Below are positions 50,806 to 58,622 of a stretch of 64,000 nucleotides of DNA, one piece after another. The position numbers and the translations under genes were made by a program. The notes under the pieces were generated by a model. The model saw nothing but the letters and a program-made list of their open reading frames with translations. It searched no databases and was not told where the DNA came from. The stretch's first letter is position 1. Every line of letters starts with the position of its first letter. Source of the stretch: CAZDKK01 sp964603725 (GTDB taxonomy: Bacteria; Eisenbacteria; RBG-16-71-46; CAIMUX01; WJJG01); the NCBI GenBank assembly GCA_964603725.1, contig CAZRWW010000001.1, forward strand, positions 87,200 to 151,199. The letters run 5' to 3'.

Positions 50806-51924
50806 CTACTTCAGCTTCTCCGGGTTCAAGCCCTGCAGGGCCGCCGGCACGAACTGCCCGTCCTTGCGAATGAGCTTGCCGTCGAACCAGATCTCGCCGC
50901 CGCCCATCTTGGGCGTCTGGATCGAGACCATGTCCCAGTGCAGCGAGGACTTGTTGCCGTTGTCCGTCTCCTTGTAGGCATTGCCCATCGCCATGTGGAA
51001 GGAGCCCGCGATCTTCTCGTCGAAGAGGATGTCCAGCATCGGCTTCTCGATGTGGGGATTGAAGCCCAGCGCGAATTCGCCCACCCGGCGCGCGCCCTCG
51101 TCGCGGTCGAGGACTTCGTTCAGCTTCTTGGTGTTGGCGCCCGATTCGGCCTTGACGATCTTGCCCTTTTCGAAGACGAGACTGATGTCACCGTAGACGA
51201 CGCCGTCCTGGAGCGACCCGGCGTTGAAGCGTACGGTGCCGTTGACGCTGTCGATGACCGGAGCGGTGAAGAGCTCTCCGTCGGGAATGTTGAGCTTGCC
51301 GTCGCACTTGATGCCCTCGAGACCCTTGATCGAGAAGCTGAGATCCGTTCCCGGACCTTTGATCTGCACGCGGTCGGCGCGGTCCACGAGCTTCTTGAGC
51401 GGATTCATCGCGCGGGACATCTTGGCGTAGTCCATCGTGCAGACGTCGTAGTAGAAGTCCTCGAAGGGCCCCAGCGGCATGTGCGCGCTCTGCGCCATCG
51501 AGTTGTTGGGATAGCGCAGCACGACCCAGCGGGTGTCGGGCACGCGCACCTCGAGATGCACGGGCTTGCGGTAATGCTGCGCGTACCACATCGTCTTCTG
51601 CGAGGCCACATCCGACATCTCGGCGATGTTGGCCGCGGCGCGGATGCCGATGTAGCAATCCATGTCCTTCATCTGATAGAGCGCGTACTTGGCCTGGGCC
51701 TTGATCTGCTCCTCGTTGGCCGTCTGCAGCAGCGCCCGGGTCAGCGTGTCGTGGTTGAACGCGTGGAAGACATGGGCGCCCTTCTTGGTGGCGATGCGGA
51801 CGATCTGCTCGACCAGCCCGAGCGGCTCGAAGCCGTTGACCTCGACCAGGAGCTTCTCGCCCTTCTTGACGGCACAGGAGTAGTTGACGAGCACGTCGGC
51901 CAGCTTCCCAATACGCGGATCCAC
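50806..51924 (-). CDS. M29 family aminopeptidase (thermophilic aminopeptidase type)
   Basis: A 372-aa cytoplasmic metallopeptidase. The typical N-terminus is DPRIGKLADVLVNYSCAVKKGE. The C-terminal metal-binding half is seen in LVFEKGKIVKAES, GEFALGFNPHI, SFHMAMGNAYKE and SSLHWDMV, where Glu, His and Asp bind two metals in the AmpS/PepS/aminopeptidase T family. The start is GTG 51924 with AAGGAGGG 6 nt upstream; longer frames upstream lack homology. It lies 46 nt before the membrane cassette on the same strand and might be its first gene. Confidence 0.93.
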   Translation of the reverse strand: MDPRIGKLADVLVNYSCAVKKGEKLLVEVNGFEPLGLVEQIVRIATKKGAHVFHAFNHDTLTRALLQTANEEQIKAQAKYALYQMKDMDCYIGIRAAANIAEMSDVASQKTMWYAQHYRKPVHLEVRVPDTRWVVLRYPNNSMAQSAHMPLGPFEDFYYDVCTMDYAKMSRAMNPLKKLVDRADRVQIKGPGTDLSFSIKGLEGIKCDGKLNIPDGELFTAPVIDSVNGTVRFNAGSLQDGVVYGDISLVFEKGKIVKAESGANTKKLNEVLDRDEGARRVGEFALGFNPHIEKPMLDILFDEKIAGSFHMAMGNAYKETDNGNKSSLHWDMVSIQTPKMGGGEIWFDGKLIRKDGQFVPAALQGLNPEKLK

Positions 51925-52344
51925 TGCGACCCTCCTTCTCTGACGCCTCGACCCGCGTGGGCCTCGCCGGCCTGCTGAGGACCGGGCCGGGTCTGGGGCG
52001 CCGCGATCATGTGCCATGCCAGGTGCGCCACGTGCCCGCGGGGGTGGGCACGCAAAGGGGGCCCACCCTGGGGGGGCAGGCCCTCTGGCCGGATGAGGCA
52101 GTGTATCCCGGTGGGGAGGGATTTGACAAGGCGGTCCGCGGCGAGCTCGAAGGCTCCGGGTCTGGAACGCTCCGGGTCCCGCCACGGCCCGCGCGCCGGT
52201 CAGATGCGGTTGCCCGTCGCTGTCACGTCTCGTGAATCCGAGACCTCCAAAGTCATCTGGAACAGGCCTTTGGCTTGTGGCAGGATGGCCGCGCTTCGCC
52301 GGGAGAAGCCGCATGGATTCTATCCCGGTCGATCCGGAGGGCAA
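51925..52344. other. Divergent spacer without recognisable feature
   Basis: A 420-nt region between the aminopeptidase and a membrane-protein gene. An isolated TTGACA occurs at 52123-52128 without a -10 partner. No repeat array or gene is visible. Confidence 0.35.
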
Positions 52345-53883
52345 ATGCGCACGCGTATCTTCTGGGGGGTCTTCATCGCCCTGATCGGGCTCCACGTGGC
52401 CCTGATGCTCATTCCGCGCGTCTTCCCGCTCATCGATCTGCCCTATCAGCTCTCCGCCGCCACCATCTACCGGTTTTATGACGCGCCCGGCAGTCCGTTT
52501 CCCGACTACTACTCCATCAAGGTCCTGCCCAATCCCAACGTGGCGCACTTTCTCTTCTGCGGCAGCGGCATCCTGCCGGGCGGCGTGGAGTCAGCCAACC
52601 GCATCTTTCTGATCCTGTGCGTGGTCCTGCTGCCGGTCGCGATCCTGCTTGTGCTGAGGCGCTGGGGCAGTGACCCGTGGCTCAGCCTCCCCGCCTTCTT
52701 GCTCGTCTACCACTACAGCTTTTCCTGGGGCTTCCCCGGCTACGCGCTGGCGGTGCCGTTCGTCCTCATCGGTGCCCTGCTCCTGGATGAACACCGCCGG
52801 CAGCCACGCGCTCGACTCTGGTGCTTGCTCGCCGCCTGGCCGCTGCTGCTCTACGGCATGCACTTGCTCGCGGCGCTGTTCTTCGCCTGGCTGCTCGCAC
52901 TGCACGCTGCCTCCCTGCTGCGCCGCGCGCCGCGGCGCGCGCTCATCGATCTCGCCGCGGTTGCGCCGCTGGTCGTGCTGATCATCTACTGGCAAGCGCA
53001 GGGCGGACCAGGCAACGACGGGCCGGGCGTGCTGTCCGAGCTGCAGAGCTACTACACCAAGCACTATGGGAAGACCCTGCCGCGCCGCGCGGCCGTCTTC
53101 TTCTGGGACAACCACGCGGTGCTGCCAGGCGTGGCGGGCTACGCCGTCGCGACGCTCTTCTCCGGCGCCATCGCCGCGCTGGCCCTGGCCGGCTTCGCGC
53201 GGCGCCGGCGCGAAGGCGCCGCGCCCCGGCGGGCGCACGGGGAGCCGGCCGACATCTCCCTGCTGCTGCTGATCGCCGCGGCCAGCGCTTACGTGCTCGT
53301 GCCGTTCCAGATCCCCGGCACCGCCCATCTGTTCGAGCGCTTTGCGGTGCTGGTGATGCTGGCGCTGCTGCTGTGCGCGGCGCGCCGGCTGACGCTCAGC
53401 CCGCGACTGCGTCTGGCGGCGCTCGGGCTGTGTCTGATCCACTGGGGCTTGTGGGCCCATTACCACGTGGATTTCCGCCGCGAGACGAGGGACTTCGATC
53501 GCGGCATCCTGCCCGAGCCATCGCCCGACACGGTGCTCGGCGCCTTCGTCTTTGACGCCGGCTTTCGCGGCCGACCGATCTTCATTCACTTCCCGGACTA
53601 CTTCACCGTGTGGAAGCAGGGCATCAGCGTGAGCAAGGTGGGCGACTACCGCTTCTACCCGATCCACCGGCGCGCCTCGCTCGAGAAGCTGCCGGTCTAC
53701 GACGAGTGGATCGGCAAGTTCGGCGCCTTCAATGGCTCGATGAACGGCTACGACGGCGACTACGCCGGTCTCCCCTACCTGCTCACCCGGGGAACGCCTC
53801 CTCCGGAGTTGCGCCACGCGCTCGCGGGCTACGAGGTCGCGCGCCGGCAAGACGACTGGACGCTGCTGCGGCGCGCGCGCTGA
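52345..53883 (+). CDS. Polytopic membrane protein, probable GT-C-like glycosyltransferase
   Basis: A 512-aa protein with about 10 transmembrane helices in the first 370 residues, starting at FWGVFIALIGLHVALMLI. A soluble C-terminal domain of about 140 residues follows (FDRGILPEPSPDTVLGAF, PIFIHFPDYFTVW). The first extracytoplasmic loop (PLIDLPYQLSA) and the layout fit bacterial GT-C-like membrane enzymes, but no diagnostic Asp-Glu motif is clear. The start has GGAGGG upstream. It faces the GT39-like gene at 53898 convergently, 14 nt apart, and belongs to a cluster of surface glycosylation genes by position. Confidence 0.7.
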   Translation: MRTRIFWGVFIALIGLHVALMLIPRVFPLIDLPYQLSAATIYRFYDAPGSPFPDYYSIKVLPNPNVAHFLFCGSGILPGGVESANRIFLILCVVLLPVAILLVLRRWGSDPWLSLPAFLLVYHYSFSWGFPGYALAVPFVLIGALLLDEHRRQPRARLWCLLAAWPLLLYGMHLLAALFFAWLLALHAASLLRRAPRRALIDLAAVAPLVVLIIYWQAQGGPGNDGPGVLSELQSYYTKHYGKTLPRRAAVFFWDNHAVLPGVAGYAVATLFSGAIAALALAGFARRRREGAAPRRAHGEPADISLLLLIAAASAYVLVPFQIPGTAHLFERFAVLVMLALLLCAARRLTLSPRLRLAALGLCLIHWGLWAHYHVDFRRETRDFDRGILPEPSPDTVLGAFVFDAGFRGRPIFIHFPDYFTVWKQGISVSKVGDYRFYPIHRRASLEKLPVYDEWIGKFGAFNGSMNGYDGDYAGLPYLLTRGTPPPELRHALAGYEVARRQDDWTLLRRAR

Positions 53884-53897
53884 CCGCGAGGGCTGTC

Positions 53898-55481
53898 TCA
53901 GCGCGCGCCGCGATCGCCCGGCGCGGCTGAGTCCGGCGGCACGATGAAGCGCGCCACGAGCGCCTTCTCGAACTCCCACCGTCCATCGGGAATCAGCGCG
54001 GCGTCGCACGCATTGAGCAGGCGGAACTTGGGATCGCCCCAGAAGCTATCGATCTTGACGTACCAGATCCGTTTCCAGCCGGGCGCGACCTCCGCCAGCC
54101 AGTCGGGCAGGGCGTGCCTGGGCTCCTGCGCGCGCGGCTCCGGGCGGCGCACGACGGGCAGCTCGGCAGGCGCGTAGTACTTGAGCGGCTCGGGCACCCC
54201 GCAGGAGATGACCAGGTCGCCGGGCTGCTGCTGAGCGGTCAGCAGCGCGCCCACCCCGCGGCCGTCAGGGCGCCAGTAGCGCGGGTTCGTGAAGTAGTCG
54301 AAGTCGGCGCGGGCCGAGATGGCCAGGAGCAGCGCCAGCGCCGCGCCGCGCGCCCAGCGGGCCCGCCAGCTCGCGATCCCCAGTCCGAGCAGCATCAGAA
54401 ACGGGCCGAACGAGGCCAGCGCATAGCGCGCGTTGGGCGCCTTGAGGTTGAACATCGAGAAGGCGGCCATGAGCGCCAGGGGCGCGACGAGCCAGATGGC
54501 GAAGATGAGCGCCGTGCGGCGCTCGCGCCGGAGCATCCACGCGCCGCGCGCCGCCGCCCCAAGGAAGAGCGCCATCGCGATGGAGAGATAGGGCAAGAGC
54601 GGCTTGAGCGCCTCCCAGCGATCCAGCTTGAGCTCGTGGATCGAGGGTCCGGAAGAGAACCCGAGCGAGAAGATGTAGAAGGCGAACGGCACGCTCTGGA
54701 GCCCGGGCGGGCTCTCGCCGCGCACGACCATTTCGCCCGGCAGGCTCGAGCGCTCCAGGGTCGGGGTGCCCATCTGGGTGGCGGCGCGGATAATCCAGGG
54801 TGAGACGAGCACCGCCGCCAGCAGGCCGAACGCGAAGAGACGCAGCAGCGGATAGCGATGCGCGCGGCCCAGCGTGAGCGCCAGCAGCCCGTAGATCGCC
54901 AGCAGGAAGAAGCCCGCCAGGTTGGTCAGGCAGCCGACCACGCTGATCGCCAAGGCGGCGAGGAAGGAGCCGCGAGTGCGCCGCTCGATCTCTCTCAGAT
55001 AGAGCGGGACCGCGAGCAGGGTGACGTCGAACAGCATCGCGTAATTGCGCGTCTCCTGACTGTACCAGAGATGGAAGGGCGAGAAGACCAGCAGCGCCAG
55101 CGCGAACCGCGCCGCGCGCGCGCCGATGAGGGGCAACGCCGCGCGATAGAAGAGCGGAAAGGCCGCCACGCCGAAGATCACCGAGAGCACCCGGGTGGCG
55201 GCCTCGCCCTCGCCGAACAGCATCATCCAGAGTCTCAGGATCACCAGGTGCAGCGGGCCATGGATGTTCCAGACCGGGTAGGCCCACTCGCGCTCGGCGC
55301 CGCCCGTGGCGATGAGCACCGAGCGGATCTCGTCCACCCAGTAGCCCTGCTGGCCCAGCGCCAGCAGGCGCAGCACCGTCCCCGCGACCATGAGCAGGAG
55401 CACCGTCCGGTTCCAAGGGCGCGTATCACGGTCTACCGGGAGGCCTGTCACGGCCGAATCTGCGTGCCTCGCGCTGATCAA
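53898..55481 (-). CDS. GT39-like membrane glycosyltransferase
   Basis: A 527-aa polytopic protein of the ArnT/PMT-like GT-C type. The first loop has QQGYWVDEIRSVL, with the catalytic-type Asp-Glu after a Tyr-Trp. It is followed by GPLHLVILRLWMMLFGEGEAATRVLSV and FHLWYSQETRNYAML, which parallel the DDAPPLFYLLVKL and ARQARSYGLLIL segments of the protein at 31869. About 11 helices precede a soluble C-terminal domain. The start is TTG 55481, since AGGAGGAG lies 4 nt upstream and no better start sits near the first helix. The lipid-linked sugar donor is unknown. Confidence 0.85.
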   Translation of the reverse strand: MISARHADSAVTGLPVDRDTRPWNRTVLLLMVAGTVLRLLALGQQGYWVDEIRSVLIATGGAEREWAYPVWNIHGPLHLVILRLWMMLFGEGEAATRVLSVIFGVAAFPLFYRAALPLIGARAARFALALLVFSPFHLWYSQETRNYAMLFDVTLLAVPLYLREIERRTRGSFLAALAISVVGCLTNLAGFFLLAIYGLLALTLGRAHRYPLLRLFAFGLLAAVLVSPWIIRAATQMGTPTLERSSLPGEMVVRGESPPGLQSVPFAFYIFSLGFSSGPSIHELKLDRWEALKPLLPYLSIAMALFLGAAARGAWMLRRERRTALIFAIWLVAPLALMAAFSMFNLKAPNARYALASFGPFLMLLGLGIASWRARWARGAALALLLAISARADFDYFTNPRYWRPDGRGVGALLTAQQQPGDLVISCGVPEPLKYYAPAELPVVRRPEPRAQEPRHALPDWLAEVAPGWKRIWYVKIDSFWGDPKFRLLNACDAALIPDGRWEFEKALVARFIVPPDSAAPGDRGAR

Positions 55482-55712
55482 GACTCTCCTCCTCGCCGTC
55501 GACGGAGGAGTGTAGGCGGGCGGCCGGGGAGGTGTCAACGCGCCGGCATTTGCGCCGCACCGGGGTGTTCCGATATGGTCTCCACGGAGAGGATCGAGCG
55601 CAGGGTTGCTCATTCAGAGCGGCTGGATCGGCGCAGCCGGTTCGGCCTATCGGGTCCGGCGCGGCTGGATTGCGGCGGCCGGACCGCAGGCCGCGTCGGC
55701 CGAAGGGAAACC

Positions 55713-57476
55713 ATGGCAGCTCCCGGCCCTGAACGGACGCGAACGTCTCAGCGACGCCGCCCCCCGGCGCGCGGCAAGGACACTCCGGTGACGGCCGGCG
55801 CGCGCGCGCAGCGGGCGATTCGCCGCGGCGCTCTGGCGATCGGCCTGTGCATCCTGGTTGTGTATGCCAACAGCCTCTCCGGCCCTTTCATCTTCGACGA
55901 CATCCCGAACATCCTGGGCAACCACGCGATCCGCGCCCTGTGGCCGCCACAGCGCCTCTTCGATCCTCCGCCGGAGGCCGGCATCGCCAGCCGCCCCGTG
56001 GTGAGCCTGTCGCTCGCGCTCAACTACGCCATCAGCGGCTACCGGGTGTGGAGCTATCACGCCGTCAACCTGTTGATCCACATCCTGGCGGCGCTCACCC
56101 TGTTCGGTCTCGTGCGGCGCGCGCTCCATTCCCGGGCCCTGCGCGAGCAATACGCGGCCATCGCCACCCCGCTCGCTGTCGCCGTGGCCGGGCTCTGGGC
56201 GGTGCACCCGCTTCAGACGCAGGCCGTGACGTACGTCATTCAGCGCTGTGAATCGTTGATGGGGCTGTTCTTCCTGCTGACCCTCTACTGCGCCGTGCGC
56301 GGCTGGGAGGCGCCGCCGCGCCGGCGCTGGCACGCGTTCGCAGTGTTGGCCTGCCTGGCCGGAATGGCCACCAAGGAAGTGATGGTCGCGGCGCCCTTCA
56401 TCGTGCTCTTGTACGACGTCGTGTTCAACCAACGCCCGCTGCGACGGGCCCTCGCCGCTTCTCGGTCTCTATACATCGGGCTGGCCGTGACGCTCATCCC
56501 CCTCGTGATTCTGACCGGCCTCACCGGCGGCCAAACCCTACACGCCGATCGGCTTCCGGTCACTCCCATCGAGTATGCGCGCACGCAGCCGCAGGTGATC
56601 CTGCACTACCTGAGGCTCGCCATCTGGCCGGCGCCGCTCGTGCTGGACTACGGCTGGCCGGTGGCGCCCTGGTCCCGGGCCTGGCCCGCCGGTCTCGCGA
56701 TTCTGGCGCTGGTCGCGGCGACCGGATGGGCCCTGCGACGGCGTCCGCGGCTGGGGTTTCTGAGCGCCTGGTTCTTTGTCATTCTCGCGCCGACGTCGAG
56801 CGTCGTGCCCTTGCAGGATCTGGCCTTCGAGCACCGGATGTATCTACCGTTGGCCGGGGTCGTGGCGGCGGTGATCATGGGTGGAGCGGCTCTGCTGCGC
56901 CGAAAAACGATTACGGCAACCGCGCTGCTGGCGACAGCGCTGGTCACGGCCGCCGCCCTGGGCGCCGCCACCTTGGCGCGCAATCGTGACTATCGTAGCG
57001 AGGTCGCGATCTGGTCCGACACGGTGGCCAAGCGGCCCGCGAACGCCCGCGCGCAGCTCAGCCTGGGCGTGGCCTACGACCGCGCGGGATTGAAGACCGA
57101 GGCGGCTCGCCACACGGCCGAGGCCTTGCGCCTCAATCCCAACTCGGCCAAGGCCCAGACCAATCACGGCATTGGGCTGCTCGAGGCCGGTCGGACGCTG
57201 GAAGCCTGTGAGCACTTCCGGCGAGCCATCGAGCTGGAGCCGGGCTATGTCTCGGCCCACAGCAACCTCGGCATCGCCCTCTGCCAGCTCGGCCGGCTGG
57301 AGGAAGGCGTCCAGCGGCTCCGCGAGGCCCTGCGCCTGGACCCGCGCTGCGTCGAGGCGCACTACAACCTGGCGATCGCCCTGCGGGACCTGGGGCAGCT
57401 CGAGGAAGGCCGCCGCCACTATGAAGAGGCCCTGCGGCTCGACCCGCAGTACACGCTGATGAACGGAGCGCAATAG
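55713..57476 (+). CDS. TMTC-like membrane protein with TPR repeats
   Basis: A 587-aa protein. The first extracytoplasmic loop has NSLSGPFIFDDIPNIL, with the Asp-Asp pair of TMTC-type GT-C O-mannosyltransferases. Then come GYRVWSYHAVNLLIHILAAL, HPLQTQAVTYVIQR, GMATKEVMV and LAFEHRMYLPLAG, all characteristic of bacterial TMTC-like proteins. After about 10 helices the last 140 residues are four TPR units (ARAQLSLGVAYDRAGL, AKAQTNHGIGLLEAGR, VSAHSNLGIALCQLGR, VEAHYNLAIALRDLGQ). It probably glycosylates exported proteins. ATG 55713 has GAAGGG upstream; GTG 55788 is an alternative. The next gene starts 12 nt later. Confidence 0.87.
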   Translation: MAAPGPERTRTSQRRRPPARGKDTPVTAGARAQRAIRRGALAIGLCILVVYANSLSGPFIFDDIPNILGNHAIRALWPPQRLFDPPPEAGIASRPVVSLSLALNYAISGYRVWSYHAVNLLIHILAALTLFGLVRRALHSRALREQYAAIATPLAVAVAGLWAVHPLQTQAVTYVIQRCESLMGLFFLLTLYCAVRGWEAPPRRRWHAFAVLACLAGMATKEVMVAAPFIVLLYDVVFNQRPLRRALAASRSLYIGLAVTLIPLVILTGLTGGQTLHADRLPVTPIEYARTQPQVILHYLRLAIWPAPLVLDYGWPVAPWSRAWPAGLAILALVAATGWALRRRPRLGFLSAWFFVILAPTSSVVPLQDLAFEHRMYLPLAGVVAAVIMGGAALLRRKTITATALLATALVTAAALGAATLARNRDYRSEVAIWSDTVAKRPANARAQLSLGVAYDRAGLKTEAARHTAEALRLNPNSAKAQTNHGIGLLEAGRTLEACEHFRRAIELEPGYVSAHSNLGIALCQLGRLEEGVQRLREALRLDPRCVEAHYNLAIALRDLGQLEEGRRHYEEALRLDPQYTLMNGAQ

Positions 57477-57488
57477 GCAGAGGGCGTC

Positions 57489-58559
57489 ATGGCGCGCATC
57501 CTCTACGGAGTCCAGGGGGAAGGTCGCGGGCATAGCTCGCGCAGCCGCGTCATCATCGAGTACCTCATCGCGCGCGGTCACCAGGTCAAGATCCTGACCT
57601 CGCACAAGGGTTACGAGTACTTGAGCCGCCACTTCGAGGACGTGGTGCGGGTCATGGGCCTCGGCTTCGTCTTCGCCGGCGACCGCCTCGACCTACTCAA
57701 GACCTTGCAGAAGAATCTCCAGGACGGCTCGACCGAGGCCGGCCGCACCTTCAAGACCCTGATCAGGACCTTGCGCGAGTTCGAGCCGCAGGTGGCGATC
57801 ACCGACTTCGAGCCGTTCGTGCCGTATGCCAAGACGCTCGCCGGTGTGCCGTTCCTGAGCATCGATCACCAGCACGTTCTCTCCCACTACCGGCTCGAGT
57901 TCCCCTACGCCTGGCGCCAAGACTTCCGGGGCGCCCGGGCCGTGGTCGATGCCATGTACCAGCTCGCCGACCATTACTACGTCACCAGCTTCTTCTTTCC
58001 GGAAGTCAAGCAACGCTACCGGAAGCGTTCGACGCTGATCGGCCCCATCCTGCGCACGGAGGTCCTGCAGCAGGCCCAGCAGAAGGCCGGGGATGATGGC
58101 CACATCGTCGTCTACGCGACGACCAGCGAGGCCAGGCTGGCGATCGGCCTGGCGCGTCGCACGAAGTGGCGCTTCCTCGCCTACGGATTCGACCGCCTGG
58201 GAGAAGACGGCAACATCGTCTACAGGCCCGCGAGCACGGCCGGCTTCCTGGGCGACGTGGCCTCGGCGCGCGCGATCATCACGAACGGCGGGTATACGCT
58301 GATGAGCGAGGCCCTCCACCTCGGCAAGCCCATCTACTCGATCCCGATCGCCAGCCAGTTCGAGCAGATGATCAACGGCTACTACCTGGAGAAGCTGGGT
58401 TACGGATTGTACGATCTGGCGCCAACCGCGGAGCGCCTGGCGATGTTCCTTGAGGGCCTCGACTACTTCCGGCGGAACATTGCACGCGATGCTGAACATT
58501 TCTGCAGCAACCGGACGTTTCTGCCGGAGCTGGAGGCCCGCATCGCCGCCGGGCGATGA
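57489..58559 (+). CDS. MJ1255/VC2487-family glycosyltransferase
   Basis: A 356-aa GT-B-fold protein. The N-terminal ILYGVQGEGRGHSSRSRVI and the C-terminal donor-site region IITNGGYTLMSEALHLGKPIYSIP with QFEQMINGYYLEKLGYG match the TIGR00661 family. That family resembles MurG and other nucleotide-sugar glycosyltransferases with a G-x-GH-x-x-R motif. It is cytoplasmic or peripherally membrane-bound. It follows the TMTC-like gene by 12 nt, so the two are probably co-transcribed: one may build or load the sugar donor that the membrane enzyme uses. The substrate is unknown. Confidence 0.87.
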   Translation: MARILYGVQGEGRGHSSRSRVIIEYLIARGHQVKILTSHKGYEYLSRHFEDVVRVMGLGFVFAGDRLDLLKTLQKNLQDGSTEAGRTFKTLIRTLREFEPQVAITDFEPFVPYAKTLAGVPFLSIDHQHVLSHYRLEFPYAWRQDFRGARAVVDAMYQLADHYYVTSFFFPEVKQRYRKRSTLIGPILRTEVLQQAQQKAGDDGHIVVYATTSEARLAIGLARRTKWRFLAYGFDRLGEDGNIVYRPASTAGFLGDVASARAIITNGGYTLMSEALHLGKPIYSIPIASQFEQMINGYYLEKLGYGLYDLAPTAERLAMFLEGLDYFRRNIARDAEHFCSNRTFLPELEARIAAGR

Positions 58560-58622
58560 CCGGAAGGCGGTTGGCATGCGGGGTCAGGCCCCGATGCGAA
58601 GGCCGATGGAAGGAGGCGCGTG

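Noticed and set aside
52123..52128. Perfect TTGACA -35 hexamer
   Set aside because: No -10-like hexamer lies 16-19 nt downstream, and it is over 200 nt from the next start.
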